A model generated the notes under the pieces. The model ran no database searches. It saw only the letters and a program-made list of their open reading frames with translations, and was not told the DNA's origin. Source: Hyphomicrobiaceae bacterium (lineage in GTDB: Bacteria; Pseudomonadota; Alphaproteobacteria; Rhizobiales; Hyphomicrobiaceae). Taken from it: 64,000 bases of DNA. Both the position numbers and the translations under genes were made by a program. Positions 8,891 to 18,831 of this stretch are shown here, in pieces; position 1 is the stretch's first letter, and every line of letters begins with the position of its first letter. The DNA lies in NCBI GenBank assembly GCA_022842785.1, contig JALHOW010000009.1, positions 1 through 64,000 on the forward strand, written 5' to 3'.

Positions 8891-10449
8891 GCGGGCGGAC
8901 GCCACCTCAAGCGCGGCTCGCGTGCGGCCTTGGTTTCGTCGAGGCGGCGGCGGGGAGCGAGCATCGGCGCTTCCGTGAAGCGGCTCTTGTCATTGCCGTG
9001 CTTGGCCTCGTTGGCGAGGAAGCGCAGCGTGCCGATGAACTGGTCGAGGCTCTGTTTCGATTCCGATTCCGTCGGCTCGATGAGCATCGCCCCGTGCACG
9101 ACCAGCGGGAAATACATGGTCATGGGATGATAACCCTCGTCGATCATCGCTTTCGCGAAGTCGAGCGTGGTGACGCCGGTATCTTTCAGCCAGCTATCGT
9201 CGAACAGCACCTCGTGCATGCAGGGCCGGTCGCCGGTCGGGCCGCCGAAAGGCTGGCTCATGAGATCCTTGAGGCTCGCGCGGATGTAGTTGGCGGAGAG
9301 CACCGCATCTTCCGACGCCTGCCGCATGCCATCGGCACCGTGCGACAGCATGTACGTCAGCGCGCGCACGTACATGCCCATCTGGCCATGGAAGGCCGTG
9401 AGGCGACCGAAGGGCTTGGCGTCGCCGGCTGCGCCCTCGTCCTCGACGAGCAAAAGCTTGTCGCCATCCTTGCGTATGAAGGGGAGGGGCGCGTAGGGCG
9501 CGAGCGCGGCGGAGAGTACGACCGGGCCGGCGCCGGGACCGCCGCCGCCGTGCGGCGTCGAGAAGGTTTTGTGCAGGTTGATGTGCATGGCGTCGATGCC
9601 GAGGTCACCGGGCCGCACCTTGCCGACAATGGCGTTGAAGTTGGCGCCGTCGCAGTAGAAGTAGGCGCCCGCCTCGTGCACGGCCTTGGCGATCTCTACG
9701 ATCTCGCGTTCGAAGAGGCCGCACGTATTGGGATTCGTCAGCATGATCGCAGCGACGTCCGGCCCGAGTGCCGCGCGCACGGCTTCGGCCGAGACGGTGC
9801 CGTCGGCCATGGCCGGGATCGGCTTCACGCGATAGCCCATGAAGGCGGCCGTCGCGGGGTTCGTGCCGTGTGCACTGTCAGGAACGAGCACGACGTCGCG
9901 CTTCGATCCCTTGGCTTCGTGCGCGGCCTTGATCGCCAGCATCCCGCAGAGTTCGCCGTGCGCACCCGCCTTCGGCGAGAGCGAGACGGCCGGCATTCCC
10001 GTGAGCTCCATGAGATAGTGGGCGAGCGTCTCCATGAGCTGGATGGCGCCCTGCACAGTGCTCTGTGGCTGCAGGGGATGAATGTCGCCGATGCCGGGAA
10101 GGCGCGCCATCTTCTCGTTGAGGCGCGGGTTGTGCTTCATCGTGCATGAGCCGAGCGGGTACAATCCGCTGTCGATCGCGTAGTTCTTGCGCGAGAGGCG
10201 GACGTAGTGGCGCATGGTCTCCGGCTCGGTGAGGCCGGGAAGTCCGATCTCGGCCTTGCGCTCGAGCCCACCGAGGCGCGATTTCGCCTTGGGCGCGCTT
10301 GGAAGATCGACGCCAGTTCTGCCGGTGTCGCCGATCTCGAAGATCAGCGGCTCTTCATGATCGAGGCCGCGATTGCCGGTGAAGGTGGTGATCTCGGAGG
10401 ATGAGACAGTGCCCGGTGCGGTCGGGCGACCCTGGGTGTTCATGGCCAT
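8869..10449 (-). CDS. gcvPB: glycine dehydrogenase (decarboxylating) subunit 2
   Basis: C-terminal half of the split P-protein of the glycine cleavage system. With GcvPA it decarboxylates glycine and transfers the aminomethyl group to lipoyl-GcvH. The PLP-binding block HINLHKTFSTPHGGGGPG carries the Schiff-base lysine, and the family motif PLGSCTMKHNPR is near the N terminus. About 526 residues, normal for GcvPB. ATG at 10449 is chosen because AGGAG lies eight bases upstream; GTG at 10452 and ATG at 10443 are alternatives. The start overlaps the gcvPA stop (TGATG), indicating coupling. The 3' end lies in a 26-bp tandem repeat. Confidence 0.95.
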   Translation of the reverse strand: MAMNTQGRPTAPGTVSSSEITTFTGNRGLDHEEPLIFEIGDTGRTGVDLPSAPKAKSRLGGLERKAEIGLPGLTEPETMRHYVRLSRKNYAIDSGLYPLGSCTMKHNPRLNEKMARLPGIGDIHPLQPQSTVQGAIQLMETLAHYLMELTGMPAVSLSPKAGAHGELCGMLAIKAAHEAKGSKRDVVLVPDSAHGTNPATAAFMGYRVKPIPAMADGTVSAEAVRAALGPDVAAIMLTNPNTCGLFEREIVEIAKAVHEAGAYFYCDGANFNAIVGKVRPGDLGIDAMHINLHKTFSTPHGGGGPGAGPVVLSAALAPYAPLPFIRKDGDKLLLVEDEGAAGDAKPFGRLTAFHGQMGMYVRALTYMLSHGADGMRQASEDAVLSANYIRASLKDLMSQPFGGPTGDRPCMHEVLFDDSWLKDTGVTTLDFAKAMIDEGYHPMTMYFPLVVHGAMLIEPTESESKQSLDQFIGTLRFLANEAKHGNDKSRFTEAPMLAPRRRLDETKAAREPRLRWRPPAAKAAAE

Positions 10450-11792
10450 CACAGGATCTCCTTCAGCGCTGCGGCAAAGGCCGCGCGGTCGTCATCGGTG
10501 TTGATCTCGGTGGACGCGACGAGGATCAGATCGGCGAGTGCGGGCTTGTCAGGCTCGAGGCGTGAGACGGGCACACCGCCGAGAACGTCCTTCTTGGCGA
10601 GCTTTTCGATCACGTCCGCGGCCTTGCCTGGGACTTTGATCGTGAACTCATTGAAGAACGTATCATTCAGCACGCTCACGCCCGGCACCTTGGCGAGGCG
10701 TTCCGCGAGATCGCAGGCATTGGCGTGATTGAGCGCGGCGAGCTTTCTGAGGCCTGCTTCGCCGAGCAAGGTCATGTGAATGGTGAAGGCCAGCGCGCAC
10801 AGGCCCGAGTTCGTGCAGATGTTGCTCGTCGCCTTCTCGCGACGAATGTGCTGCTCACGCGTCGAGAGCGTCAGCACATAGCCACGCTTGCCCGCGGCAT
10901 CGACGGTTTCGCCCGCGAGGCGGCCGGGCATCTGGCGGACGAATTTCTCACGCGTCGCGAAGAGACCCACGTAGGGCCCGCCGAAGTTCAGGCCATTGCC
11001 GATGGACTGGCCCTCGCACACGACGATGTCGGCGCCCATCTCGCCCGGCGACTTCAGTGCGCCGAGTGCGACGACCTCTGTCACAACTACGATCAGCAGT
11101 GCGCCCTTGGCGTGCGCCGCTTCGGCGATGGGTTTGAGGTCGCGAATGCTGCCGTAGACGCTCGGATACTGCACGACGATGCAACTCGTCTCACCATCTA
11201 TGGTGGCCGCCGCATCTTCCTTGCCGAGCGGATCGGGCGCGAGTGCCGTGACTTCCGAGCCGCCGTACTTGGCGAGCGTTTCCGTCACTGCGCGGTAGTG
11301 CGGCTGCAGCCCGCCGGAGAGCACGGCCTTCTTGCGTCGCGTGATCCGGTGCGCCATCAGCACGGCTTCACCGCAGGCTGTCGAGCCGTCGTACATGGAA
11401 GCATTGGCCACATCCATGCCGGTCAGAAGCGCAACCTGCGACTGGAACTCGAACAGCACCTGCAGCGTGCCCTGCGTGATCTCGGGCTGATAGGGCGTAT
11501 AGCTCGTCAGAAACTCGGAGCGCTGGATGAGATGATCGACGCTCGCCGGCACATGGTGGCGGTAGGCGCCGGCACCGACGAAGAACGGCACGGAACCCGC
11601 CGCCACGTTGCGTGCGGAAAGCCGTCCGATTTCGCGCTCGACGGTGATCTCGCTCTGGGTCTTGGCGAGGGCCGGCAGGGATTTCAGCAGCTTGGCATTG
11701 GGCACATCGGCGAACAGGTCGTCGATTGCCTTGACGCCGATCTTCGCGAGCATGTCCGCCCGGTCGGCCTCATCGAGGGGAAGATAGCGCAT
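10449..11792 (-). CDS. gcvPA: glycine dehydrogenase (decarboxylating) subunit 1
   Basis: N-terminal half of the split glycine decarboxylase, 447 residues from ATG at 11792 ([15 protein letters not shown]), which matches the usual GcvPA beginning. Family blocks include [19 protein letters not shown] and [14 protein letters not shown]. It lacks the catalytic PLP lysine, which is in GcvPB, and forms an alpha2beta2 enzyme with it. It sits in the gcvT-gcvH-osmC-gcvPA-gcvPB order, all minus strand. A split P-protein is common in Gram-positives and archaea and occurs in a subset of proteobacteria, whereas many Rhizobiales have one long GcvP. Confidence 0.95.
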   Translation of the reverse strand: MRYLPLDEADRADMLAKIGVKAIDDLFADVPNAKLLKSLPALAKTQSEITVEREIGRLSARNVAAGSVPFFVGAGAYRHHVPASVDHLIQRSEFLTSYTPYQPEITQGTLQVLFEFQSQVALLTGMDVANASMYDGSTACGEAVLMAHRITRRKKAVLSGGLQPHYRAVTETLAKYGGSEVTALAPDPLGKEDAAATIDGETSCIVVQYPSVYGSIRDLKPIAEAAHAKGALLIVVVTEVVALGALKSPGEMGADIVVCEGQSIGNGLNFGGPYVGLFATREKFVRQMPGRLAGETVDAAGKRGYVLTLSTREQHIRREKATSNICTNSGLCALAFTIHMTLLGEAGLRKLAALNHANACDLAERLAKVPGVSVLNDTFFNEFTIKVPGKAADVIEKLAKKDVLGGVPVSRLEPDKPALADLILVASTEINTDDDRAAFAAALKEIL

Positions 11793-11817
11793 AGTCGAAC
11801 TCCTCGTTGAGGATGTG

Positions 11818-12297
11818 TCAGTGGTGTGCGGGCATGCCGGCGATGGTGACGGTCGCGCGGATGGAATTGGCGATGTAGCACTCGGCGTGCGCGCGCTCGT
11901 GCAGCGCGGCGATATCGGCGTCGGTTGGCTGCTTCTCGCCGGACCACACAATTTTCGGATCCAACGTGATCGCGGAGATGTAGAGCTTGCCCGCCTCGTT
12001 CGGCGTCATCACGCCGGTCGCGGTGTCGCTGTAGCTGTCGACAACGAAGCCCTTGCGTCCTGCGAAGGCGAGAAAGAAGAGCATGTGACAGGACGAGCAG
12101 GCGGCAACGAGCGCTTCTTCCGGATCGACGGCATCGGCGCGCGACATCGGCGGCTTGACGGACGACGGCGCCGGTGAGGCTGGCACGACGACGCCCTCAT
12201 CGAAGCGCCATTCGTGCGCGCGGCTGTACTTGTTGTCCGTGAAGACAGCACCCACAGGGCGCTGCCAATGCACGGTCGCCTGATAGGTGTGCGACAT
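11818..12297 (-). CDS. OsmC/Ohr family protein inside the gcv operon
   Basis: A 159-residue OsmC-fold protein. Members are thiol-dependent peroxidases that reduce organic hydroperoxides, often with lipoyl-protein as the reductant (established for Ohr). Cysteines C67/C70 in ACSSCHM and C140 in AHAECYIAN occupy the positions of the peroxidatic and resolving cysteines. ATG at 12297 gives the conserved [11 protein letters not shown] beginning. It lies eight bases after gcvH and 25 bases before gcvPA, so it is co-transcribed with the glycine cleavage genes. Being next to the lipoylated H-protein suggests a link to lipoyl redox chemistry, but that is inference. Confidence 0.87.
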   Translation of the reverse strand: MSHTYQATVHWQRPVGAVFTDNKYSRAHEWRFDEGVVVPASPAPSSVKPPMSRADAVDPEEALVAACSSCHMLFFLAFAGRKGFVVDSYSDTATGVMTPNEAGKLYISAITLDPKIVWSGEKQPTDADIAALHERAHAECYIANSIRATVTIAGMPAHH

Positions 12298-12305
12298 GGC
12301 GTGCC

Positions 12306-12680
12306 TCAGCCGTTCTTGGCGAATTCGTCGTAGGCTGCGCGGTCCATGAGCGCATCGAGTTCGGCTGGATTCGAAAGGCGCACCTTGAAGAACCAAGCCT
12401 TGCCCTCGGCATCCTCGTTGACGAGCCCTGGTGTGCTCGCGACATCGGCGTTGGCTTCGATTACCTCACCCGTCAGCGGCGAGTAGACATCGCTCGCGGC
12501 CTTGACGCTTTCGACCACGGCAACGGCTTCCTCGGCAGAAACCTTGCGGCCGACCTCGGGCACTTCGACGAACACGACGTCGCCGAGCTGATCCTGGGCG
12601 TGAACGGTGATGCCGATGGTGGCGATATCGCCCTCGACGCGGATCCACTCGTGATCCTTGCTGAACTTCTCGATGGCCAT
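12306..12680 (-). CDS. gcvH: glycine cleavage system H protein
   Basis: A 124-residue lipoyl carrier that shuttles the aminomethyl group between the P, T and L proteins. The lipoylation site is K60 in [11 protein letters not shown], in the standard hammerhead context. The ATG at 12680 yields the typical beginning [13 protein letters not shown] and has AGGAGC upstream. It lies 37 bases after gcvT and is followed by the osmC-like gene. Confidence 0.96.
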   Translation of the reverse strand: MAIEKFSKDHEWIRVEGDIATIGITVHAQDQLGDVVFVEVPEVGRKVSAEEAVAVVESVKAASDVYSPLTGEVIEANADVASTPGLVNEDAEGKAWFFKVRLSNPAELDALMDRAAYDEFAKNG

Positions 12681-12717
12681 GAATTGCTCCTGATTGCAGG
12701 TGTTCGGGGTGCTGAGG

Positions 12718-13860
12718 TCAGCGCACGTAGCGGTGTGGTGTGAAGGGCATGTTCGCGACGACGGCGGGCAATGGCTTGCCGCGTACGACGAGCTGGATGG
12801 GTGTGCCGAGTTCGGCGTTGGCGCTCTCGACGTAGCCCATGGCAACGGGGCCATTTACGGAGGGACCAAAGCCGCCCGAGGTGATGGTGCCGATCGGCTT
12901 GCCGCTCGTGTCCTGGATCTCGGTGCCTTCGCGAGCGGGCGCGCGGCCTTCTGGTTTGATGCCGACACGGCGACGACTGGGACCGTTGGCGAGCTCGGTT
13001 TTGATGCGGTTGGCGCCGGGGAAGCCACCTTCATCGCGGCGGCGCTTCTGGATGGACCACTGCAAACGCGCCTCGATGGGCGATGTGGTGGTGTCGATAT
13101 CGTGACCATAGAGGCAGAGACCCGCTTCAAGGCGGAGCGAGTCGCGCGCGCCAAGGCCGATGGCCTCGACGTCGGGTGTAGCCGTCAGCAGGTTCCAGAC
13201 CTTTGCAACGTGCGCATTCGGCACGGCGATCTCGTAGCCATCTTCGCCTGTATAACCGGAGCGCGTGAGATGCACGGTCTGGCCGTCGAGCATCGCGAAG
13301 CGGCCGCTCATGAAGCTCATGCTCTCGACGCCTGGAACGAGCTTGGAGAGCACGGCGACGGCGCGCGGCCCCTGCAGCGCGATGAGTGCGTGGTTCTCGT
13401 CCACCTCGAGGCGCACGCCCGAGGGGATGTTCGCCGCGATATGCGCGTAGTCGGCGTCCTTGCAGCCGGCATTGACGATGAGCAGCAGCGAGCCATCGTT
13501 CTCCACGCCTTCAGGGCGCGTAATCATGAGATCGTCAAGGATGCCGCCGTCTGCCGCGAGGAGCTGCGAATAGCGCTGCTGGCCGGGCTTGAGGTTCAGA
13601 ATGTCGGCGGGGAGGAGCGCCTCGAGCGCGCGGGCCGTCGTTGCGTGATCGGGGCCACGTAACCAGCAGGTGCCCATGTGGCTTACGTCGAAAAGGCCCG
13701 CCTTCTCGCGCGTCCAGAGGTGCTCCTTGAGTACGCCGAGCGGGTACTGCACGGGCATGTCGTAGCCCGCGAACGGCACCATCTTGGCGCCGGCGGCGAC
13801 GTGCAGATCGTAGAGGGGAGTCCGCCGGAGCGGTGCACTTGCAGGGGAGTCTGCAGTCAT
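12718..13860 (-). CDS. gcvT: aminomethyltransferase (glycine cleavage T protein)
   Basis: Transfers the methylene group from aminomethyl-lipoyl-GcvH to tetrahydrofolate, releasing ammonia. About 380 residues. Motifs: [24 protein letters not shown] at the N terminus, FDVSHMG, and the folate-binding region with the [10 protein letters not shown] block. The C-terminal barrel ends with [12 protein letters not shown] at 13860 is taken; GTG at 13875 would add five residues. First gene of the operon, directly downstream of a tandem glycine riboswitch, so expression should respond to glycine. Confidence 0.95.
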   Translation of the reverse strand: MTADSPASAPLRRTPLYDLHVAAGAKMVPFAGYDMPVQYPLGVLKEHLWTREKAGLFDVSHMGTCWLRGPDHATTARALEALLPADILNLKPGQQRYSQLLAADGGILDDLMITRPEGVENDGSLLLIVNAGCKDADYAHIAANIPSGVRLEVDENHALIALQGPRAVAVLSKLVPGVESMSFMSGRFAMLDGQTVHLTRSGYTGEDGYEIAVPNAHVAKVWNLLTATPDVEAIGLGARDSLRLEAGLCLYGHDIDTTTSPIEARLQWSIQKRRRDEGGFPGANRIKTELANGPSRRRVGIKPEGRAPAREGTEIQDTSGKPIGTITSGGFGPSVNGPVAMGYVESANAELGTPIQLVVRGKPLPAVVANMPFTPHRYVR

Positions 13861-13917
13861 CGTGACGAGGTCCACGCGGCTCTAAGCTCGCGGCGACTAT
13901 TCGCGCGAGCCGGAGCC

Positions 13918-14128
13918 CCCTCTGTCACGGAACCTGAGAGTTTCCGGTCACTCGCCCCTTAACGGCTTCGAGCGACCTTACACCTTCGGTGAGCCGGCCT
14001 TGCCACCGGCTGCTTTCCAGAGCGCCATCAATCTGCGGTCCTTTTGCCTGAGAGTTTCCGGGGCGGTTGCTCCTTCGGCGCCTGCACGCAGCTCGATGTG
14101 AGCCGCGAGCCGATCTCTTCCGCAGATG
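13918..14128 (-). promoter_or_regulatory. tandem glycine riboswitch upstream of gcvT
   Basis: On the minus strand two aptamers follow each other. Aptamer 1 has a P1 stem ATCTGCGG (14120-14127) paired with CCGCAGAT (14031-14038) and contains the conserved GCCGAAGGAGCAAC and CTCTCAGGCAAAAGGAC blocks. Aptamer 2 contains CACCGAAGGTGTAAG and ACTCTCAGGTTCCGTGACAG, with a closing CTCTG/CAGAG pairing around 14020 and 13920. The linker is short, as required for the tandem architecture. It lies just 5' of gcvT. Glycine binding is expected to raise expression of the cleavage operon (established behaviour of the class). The expression platform is not obvious. Confidence 0.95.
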
Positions 14129-14214
14129 TCGACTGGCGGGCTGAGCATAGGCGAGCTGCCGATGCTGTCAATCGGCGCTCACCATCATGCTGCGGGAAAA
14201 ACAGGCGCTGTGGA

Positions 14215-14859
14215 CTAACCAGCGCCCGGTGCCGTCTGCTCGAAGCCGACGAAGACATCGATATCGCCGGGGCGTGCGCCCTCGGGAATGTCGAAAGTCA
14301 CGGTCCGAACTTGCGAGAAATACCCGATCGGATTGTCGATCGTGACCTGCGCTTCAACGCTGGTACGGTCGCCGCCGATGGACGCGCGCTTGGAATCGCG
14401 AACGGAGACCTGGACGGGCAGGTGGACCACACCCGGCCGCCCGCGGGGGCCGAGCAGGATGCGTCCCGAGAAACCGTATTTCACGGAAACGCGGCCGCCC
14501 TCGATGTTGCACTCGCGCGCGGTCCGCGTGATCTCGCCACGATGTACGACGCCGAGGCTGTCGCCGGCCCGACCGGGTTCATAGATCGTGACGTGGTGGT
14601 CGCGCGATGCCACCTGGATGCGCGGACAGCCATGAGCGACCCCGCCGCCGGCACTGCCGCCCTCCGCCTTGGCCGAGGAGAGCATGCTTTCCTCGGTGAC
14701 GCGCCCGGACGGGCCCGTCGAGCCCGTGCCGCCGAACATGCCGCCGCCCATGCCGGACGTGAGCGTGGACATGCCGCAGCCCGATACCATCAGGCCGACA
14801 GCCGAGGCTGCAAGAAGGCGTAGGCCTGCGAGCTGCCCGGCCGACCACAAACGACGCAT
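14215..14859 (-). CDS. putative lipoprotein of unknown function
   Basis: 214 residues from ATG at 14859, which has GAGGGGG three bases upstream. The N terminus is a lipoprotein signal: basic start (MRRLWSAG), hydrophobic stretch, and lipobox LMVSGC with the lipidated cysteine near residue 29. A Gly/Ser-rich linker follows, then a beta-rich C-terminal domain (CPRIQVASRDHHVTIYEPG to VGFEQTAP) with repeated strand-like segments. It is probably anchored in the outer or inner membrane facing the periplasm. No known family was recognised beyond being typical of Rhizobiales. Divergent from ispH. Confidence 0.75.
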   Translation of the reverse strand: MRRLWSAGQLAGLRLLAASAVGLMVSGCGMSTLTSGMGGGMFGGTGSTGPSGRVTEESMLSSAKAEGGSAGGGVAHGCPRIQVASRDHHVTIYEPGRAGDSLGVVHRGEITRTARECNIEGGRVSVKYGFSGRILLGPRGRPGVVHLPVQVSVRDSKRASIGGDRTSVEAQVTIDNPIGYFSQVRTVTFDIPEGARPGDIDVFVGFEQTAPGAG

Positions 14860-15083
14860 ATTCCCCCTCACGCGGTCCCCATTCCAATAGGATGACAGTC
14901 CCCCTGCCATCATATGTGTCATCACCGGTCCCCGCGCTCCGGCCGCAAGGGAGCGAGCCCCATTGCTCTTGATTTTATTCGACAACTGTAGCACCTCGCT
15001 CAAACCCGTGCCAAGCTGCGATCCTGGCGGAACGCTCTTCCCGCTTCTCGCGCGGCTCGCTCCAACGTCGGCTCGAAACCACC

Positions 15084-16070
15084 ATGTCCGAACGCCCGCC
15101 GCTGACCATCCTGCTTGCCGCTCCGCGCGGTTTCTGTGCTGGCGTCGACCGAGCCATCCAGATCGTTGAGCTAGCGCTCGCCCGATTCGGCGCCCCGGTC
15201 TACGTGCGCCATGAGATCGTTCACAACCAATTTGTGGTCGAGAACCTCCGGCGGAAAGGCGCCATATTTGTGGAGGAGCTCGACGAAATTCCGGAAACGG
15301 ATGCCCCTGTGATATTTTCGGCGCACGGGGTACCGAAGTCGGTCCCGGCAGCCGCCCGTCTGAGGAACCTTTTTTACCTTGATGCCACCTGCCCACTGGT
15401 CTCGAAGGTGCACGTCGAGGCTGAGCGCCACCATGCCGCTGGCAACGAGATTCTCCTGATCGGCCACGCCGGCCACCCCGAGGTGATCGGCACCATGGGA
15501 CAGCTCCCTGAGGGGGCCGTGCGCCTCATCGAGACGGCCGAGGATGCGCGCACGATCGAGCCGGCAAACAGCGAGAACCTAGCGTTCATCACACAGACGA
15601 CGCTCTCCGTGGACGACACGGCCGAGATCGTCGCGATCCTCAAGGAACGCTTTCCGAAGATCACCAGTCCGCACAAGGAGGACATCTGCTACGCCACGAC
15701 CAATCGGCAGGCGGCGGTAAAAAGCATCGCGCCGCGCTCGGACCGCGTGATCGTGGTCGGCGCGCCGAACAGCTCAAATTCGCTGCGGCTCGTCGAGGTC
15801 GCGGAACGCGCCGGTTGTCCGAAGGCGCTGCTCATCCAGCGCGCGCACGAGATCAACTGGGCTGACTTCGACGGCATCCGCACGCTCGGCGTGACGGCGG
15901 GCGCATCGGCGCCCCAGGTCCTGGTGGACGAGATCATCGACGCCTTCCGCGGGCGCTACGAGGTGACGGTCGAGAGCGTCGTGACGGCCAAGGAGAGCAT
16001 TGCCTTCAACGTGCCGCGCGAGTTGCGGGACGATGCGCCGCCGCGGGCGGCCCGGCGCGCACAGGGATAA
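15084..16070 (+). CDS. ispH: 4-hydroxy-3-methylbut-2-enyl diphosphate reductase
   Basis: Last step of the MEP isoprenoid pathway, reducing HMBPP to IPP and DMAPP with a [4Fe-4S] cluster. 328 residues. Cluster cysteines are C18 (PRGFCAGV), C103 (DATCPLV) and C202 ([11 protein letters not shown]), and the family's conserved SAHGV and GHAGHPE histidine motifs are present. First gene of ispH-thrB-rnhA: thrB starts 7 bases after its stop. Confidence 0.97.
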   Translation: MSERPPLTILLAAPRGFCAGVDRAIQIVELALARFGAPVYVRHEIVHNQFVVENLRRKGAIFVEELDEIPETDAPVIFSAHGVPKSVPAAARLRNLFYLDATCPLVSKVHVEAERHHAAGNEILLIGHAGHPEVIGTMGQLPEGAVRLIETAEDARTIEPANSENLAFITQTTLSVDDTAEIVAILKERFPKITSPHKEDICYATTNRQAAVKSIAPRSDRVIVVGAPNSSNSLRLVEVAERAGCPKALLIQRAHEINWADFDGIRTLGVTAGASAPQVLVDEIIDAFRGRYEVTVESVVTAKESIAFNVPRELRDDAPPRAARRAQG

Positions 16071-16077
16071 GGCTGCC

Positions 16078-17046
16078 ATGGCCGTCTACACCGAAGTTTC
16101 CGACGACGACCTCGTGCGCTTTCTCGAAGGCTATTCGCTTGGCACGCTGCTCTCATGCAAGGGCATCGCCGAGGGCGTAGAGAACACTAACTACCTCGTG
16201 CGCACCGAGAAAGGGCCGTTCATCCTGACGCTCTACGAGCGCCGGGTGAACCGCGCCGACCTCCCATTCTTTCTCGGCCTCATCGAGCATCTGGCGCAGA
16301 ACGGGCTGAGTTGCCCGACGCCCGTGCACGATCGCAATGGTGCCATGCTGCAGGAGTTGGCGGGGCGGCCTGCAGCGCTCGTGACGTTCCTCGACGGTGT
16401 GTGGATACGCCGGCCGCGCGTCGAGCATTGCGCCGCCGTGGGCAAGGCGCTCGCTGAGCTTCATCTTGCAGGGCGCGGCTTTGCCATTCGCCGCGAGAAT
16501 GCGCTGGGACTCTCCGGTTGGCGCCCGCTCTACGAGCGCTTCCGAGATCGTGCCGACGAGATCTTCGGCGGGCTCGGTGCCATGATCGAGGGCGAACTCG
16601 CGCATCTCGAAACCAACTGGCCGCGCGACATTCCGCAGGGCGTCATCCACGCCGATCTCTTTCCCGACAACGTCTTCTTCATCGGCGATCGGCTCTCGGG
16701 CTTGATTGATTTCTACTTCGCCTGCAATGACGCGCTCGCCTACGACCTGGCCGTCTGCCTCAATGCCTGGTGCTTCGAGCCGGACAACTCCTTCAACCTG
16801 ACCAAGGGTATGGCGCTGTTGCGCGGCTACGATGCCGTGCGGCCTCTCGAACCTGCGGAGCGCGCTGCGCTTCCGCTGCTGGCGCGTGGCTCGGCGCTGC
16901 GGTTCCTGCTGACGCGCGCCTATGACTGGATCAACACGCCGGAGGGGGCCCTCGTGAAACGCAAGGATCCGCACGAGTATCTGCGGCGTCTGCACTTCCA
17001 CCAGTCGGTCGCGTCGGCGAGCGAGTACGGGCTTCAAGAACGCTGA
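16078..17046 (+). CDS. thrB: homoserine kinase (type II, APH fold)
   Basis: Phosphorylates homoserine in threonine synthesis. 322 residues with the aminoglycoside-phosphotransferase-like fold of alphaproteobacterial ThrB rather than the GHMP fold. The catalytic loop is [13 protein letters not shown] and the metal-binding DFG-equivalent is [11 protein letters not shown]. The N terminus [19 protein letters not shown] is typical. ATG at 16078 follows ispH closely. The stop overlaps the rnhA start (TGATG), so translation is coupled. Confidence 0.95.
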   Translation: MAVYTEVSDDDLVRFLEGYSLGTLLSCKGIAEGVENTNYLVRTEKGPFILTLYERRVNRADLPFFLGLIEHLAQNGLSCPTPVHDRNGAMLQELAGRPAALVTFLDGVWIRRPRVEHCAAVGKALAELHLAGRGFAIRRENALGLSGWRPLYERFRDRADEIFGGLGAMIEGELAHLETNWPRDIPQGVIHADLFPDNVFFIGDRLSGLIDFYFACNDALAYDLAVCLNAWCFEPDNSFNLTKGMALLRGYDAVRPLEPAERAALPLLARGSALRFLLTRAYDWINTPEGALVKRKDPHEYLRRLHFHQSVASASEYGLQER

Positions 17047-17531
17047 TGGCAGGTCACTCCAAACCTATGGCAGATCCCTCCAAACCTCATGTCATCATCC
17101 ACACGGATGGCGCCTGCTCGGGCAATCCGGGGCCGGGGGGCTGGGGCGCAATTCTCGAATCCGGCGAGCATCGCAAGGAGCTGTCAGGGGGCGAGGCGGC
17201 ATCGACCAACAACCGCATGGAGCTGATGGCGGCGATCGCCGCGTTGGAGGCCTTGAAGGGATCCTCGCGTGTCGATCTCTGGACGGACTCGGTCTATGTT
17301 CGCGACGGCATCACGAAGTGGATCCACGGCTGGCGGCGCAACGGTTGGAAGACCGCCGACAAGAAGCCTGTGAAGAACGTGGAGCTTTGGCAGCGCCTCG
17401 ACGAGGCCACGAAGCGCCATACCATCGAATGGCACTGGCTCAAGGGCCATGCCGGCCATCCCGAGAACGAGCGCGCCGATGAACTGGCGCGCGAGGCGAT
17501 CAAGGCTTTGCGCGAGAGTGGGAAAGCTTAA
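17046..17531 (+). CDS. rnhA: ribonuclease HI
   Basis: Cleaves RNA in RNA:DNA hybrids. 161 residues with all four metal-binding carboxylates: D21 ([11 protein letters not shown]), E59 (NNRMELMA), D81 (WTDSVYV) and D145 (NERADELA), plus the conserved histidine in LKGHAGH. It starts in the TGATG overlap with thrB; ATG at 17067 (MADPSK) is an alternative internal start. Its TAA stop shares the TTAA at 17528-17531 with the stop of the convergent monooxygenase-like gene, so the two genes end on top of each other. Confidence 0.96.
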   Translation: MAGHSKPMADPSKPHVIIHTDGACSGNPGPGGWGAILESGEHRKELSGGEAASTNNRMELMAAIAALEALKGSSRVDLWTDSVYVRDGITKWIHGWRRNGWKTADKKPVKNVELWQRLDEATKRHTIEWHWLKGHAGHPENERADELAREAIKALRESGKA

Positions 17532-17884
17532 GCGCCCGCTTTGTCGTGTACACTCCGGCTATCCACCGGCGCCTCATCGCGCTCGTTCATGCCGTAGTCG
17601 CGAATGATGCTCGCAATGCGCAGGCGATAGTCGGCGAAGATGCCAGCGCGGCCCCTGGCCTGCGCGCCACGATGTGCCATGGTGTTGCGCCACGCGCGCA
17701 CGGCTTCCTCGTCGCGAAAGAACGAGAGGGAGAGCACCTTCTTCGGGTCCGTAAGGCTCTGGAAGCGCTCGACGGAAATGAAACCATCGATCTCCTGGAG
17801 GATCGGCCTGAGGCCTGCGGCGATGTCGAGGTATTCCTCCTTGCGCCCATCGGCGGGATACACTTCGAAGATGACGGCGATCAT
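17528..17884 (-). CDS. antibiotic biosynthesis monooxygenase (ABM) domain protein
   Basis: A 118-residue ferredoxin-like dimeric alpha/beta barrel protein starting [20 protein letters not shown], with [24 protein letters not shown], the typical ABM strand-helix-strand block. Such proteins include cofactor-free monooxygenases and haem-degrading enzymes, and function here is not known. The start overlaps the stop of the upstream NIPSNAP gene by four bases (17881-17884), so the two small barrel proteins are coupled and may form a heteromer. Confidence 0.8.
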   Translation of the reverse strand: MIAVIFEVYPADGRKEEYLDIAAGLRPILQEIDGFISVERFQSLTDPKKVLSLSFFRDEEAVRAWRNTMAHRGAQARGRAGIFADYRLRIASIIRDYGMNERDEAPVDSRSVHDKAGA

Positions 17885-18204
17885 GTCTTCTCTCCGTGGG
17901 GCATGGAAACGCACTTGAGAAACGTGCGGTCCTCGCGCAGCAGGAACTTCTCGCGCTGGGCGAAGAGGACATTCTCGCGCCCGAGCGGGTCGGCCGCAAG
18001 CCGGGCGCGGTAGGCCTCGTATTCGGCGAGGCTCGGAATGTTATAGATGCCATAGGCTAGCGTGCTCGAGCCTTCGTGAGGGGCGTAGTAGCCGATCAGG
18101 TCGGCGCCGCAGCGGGGAATGGCCTGGCCCCAGTTACGCGCATATTGGGCGAATTCGTCCTTCTTGGTCGGGTCGATATGGTAGCGGATGATGCACGTCA
18201 ACAT
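17881..18204 (-). CDS. NIPSNAP family dimeric-barrel protein
   Basis: 107 residues, start ATG at 18204 (MLTCIIRYHIDPTKKDEFAQYARNW). The family signature features GYYAPHEGSSTLAYGIYNIPSLAEYEAYR are clear. NIPSNAP proteins share the dimeric alpha/beta barrel fold with ABM proteins, and their bacterial role is poorly defined. First gene of a two-gene unit with the ABM protein, divergent from the GFA-type gene. Confidence 0.82.
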   Translation of the reverse strand: MLTCIIRYHIDPTKKDEFAQYARNWGQAIPRCGADLIGYYAPHEGSSTLAYGIYNIPSLAEYEAYRARLAADPLGRENVLFAQREKFLLREDRTFLKCVSMPHGEKT

Positions 18205-18350
18205 GGCGGCCTCCATTCGGGTTGTATTGATGACGACGATGGCGCGCATGGCGTATGGAATGCTTCGGCAGCGATCGAACCGATCGAAAAAAGCCCGAAA
18301 GGCTCCTAAAATGCCGGCAGCGAGTCGCCTTGCGTGACGAAGGACGTCCC

Positions 18351-18818
18351 ATGAGCACAGATTCCGACAAACTGCCGTCGGGCGAGGAGCCGATCACGCG
18401 CGGACACTGTCTGTGCAAGGCCGTCAGCTATGAGTTCACAGGTAAGCCGCGCTGGGTCATGCACTGTCATTGCGCGAGCTGCCGGCGGGCTGTGGGCTCC
18501 GCGGTTGCGACCTACGTCGGCATCAAGACCGAGAATGCGCGCTTCACGGGAGCGACGCCGCTGAAGCACGAAAGCTCACCCGGCGCTTTCCGGCATTTCT
18601 GCGGAACGTGCGGCACGCCTGTGGCATATACGGGCGCGCGCTGGCCGGACGAAATCCACTTCTATCATGGCACGCTCGAAGATCCGTCCGCTTGGCCGCC
18701 GACCGGTCATGCGCACGTCGTCGAACAGGTTGCCTGGTTCGAGGTGCATGATGAGTTGCCGCGCTTCGAGGCTCTTGCAGGCAAGGGCGCGAAGCCCGCG
18801 CGGGTCGGACCAAGATAG
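18351..18818 (+). CDS. GFA/CENP-V family zinc protein
   Basis: 155 residues of the glutathione-dependent formaldehyde-activating (Gfa-like) fold. The zinc-binding cysteines are C20 and C22 (GHCLC), C39/C41/C44 (CHCASC) and C84/C87 (CGTCG). Few members have proven formaldehyde activity, so the name is structural. ATG at 18351 gives MSTDSDKLPSGEEPI. Thirteen bases separate it from the next gene, an exported hypothetical protein, suggesting co-transcription. Confidence 0.83.
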   Translation: MSTDSDKLPSGEEPITRGHCLCKAVSYEFTGKPRWVMHCHCASCRRAVGSAVATYVGIKTENARFTGATPLKHESSPGAFRHFCGTCGTPVAYTGARWPDEIHFYHGTLEDPSAWPPTGHAHVVEQVAWFEVHDELPRFEALAGKGAKPARVGPR

Positions 18819-18831
18819 GGGAGTACGTGGC

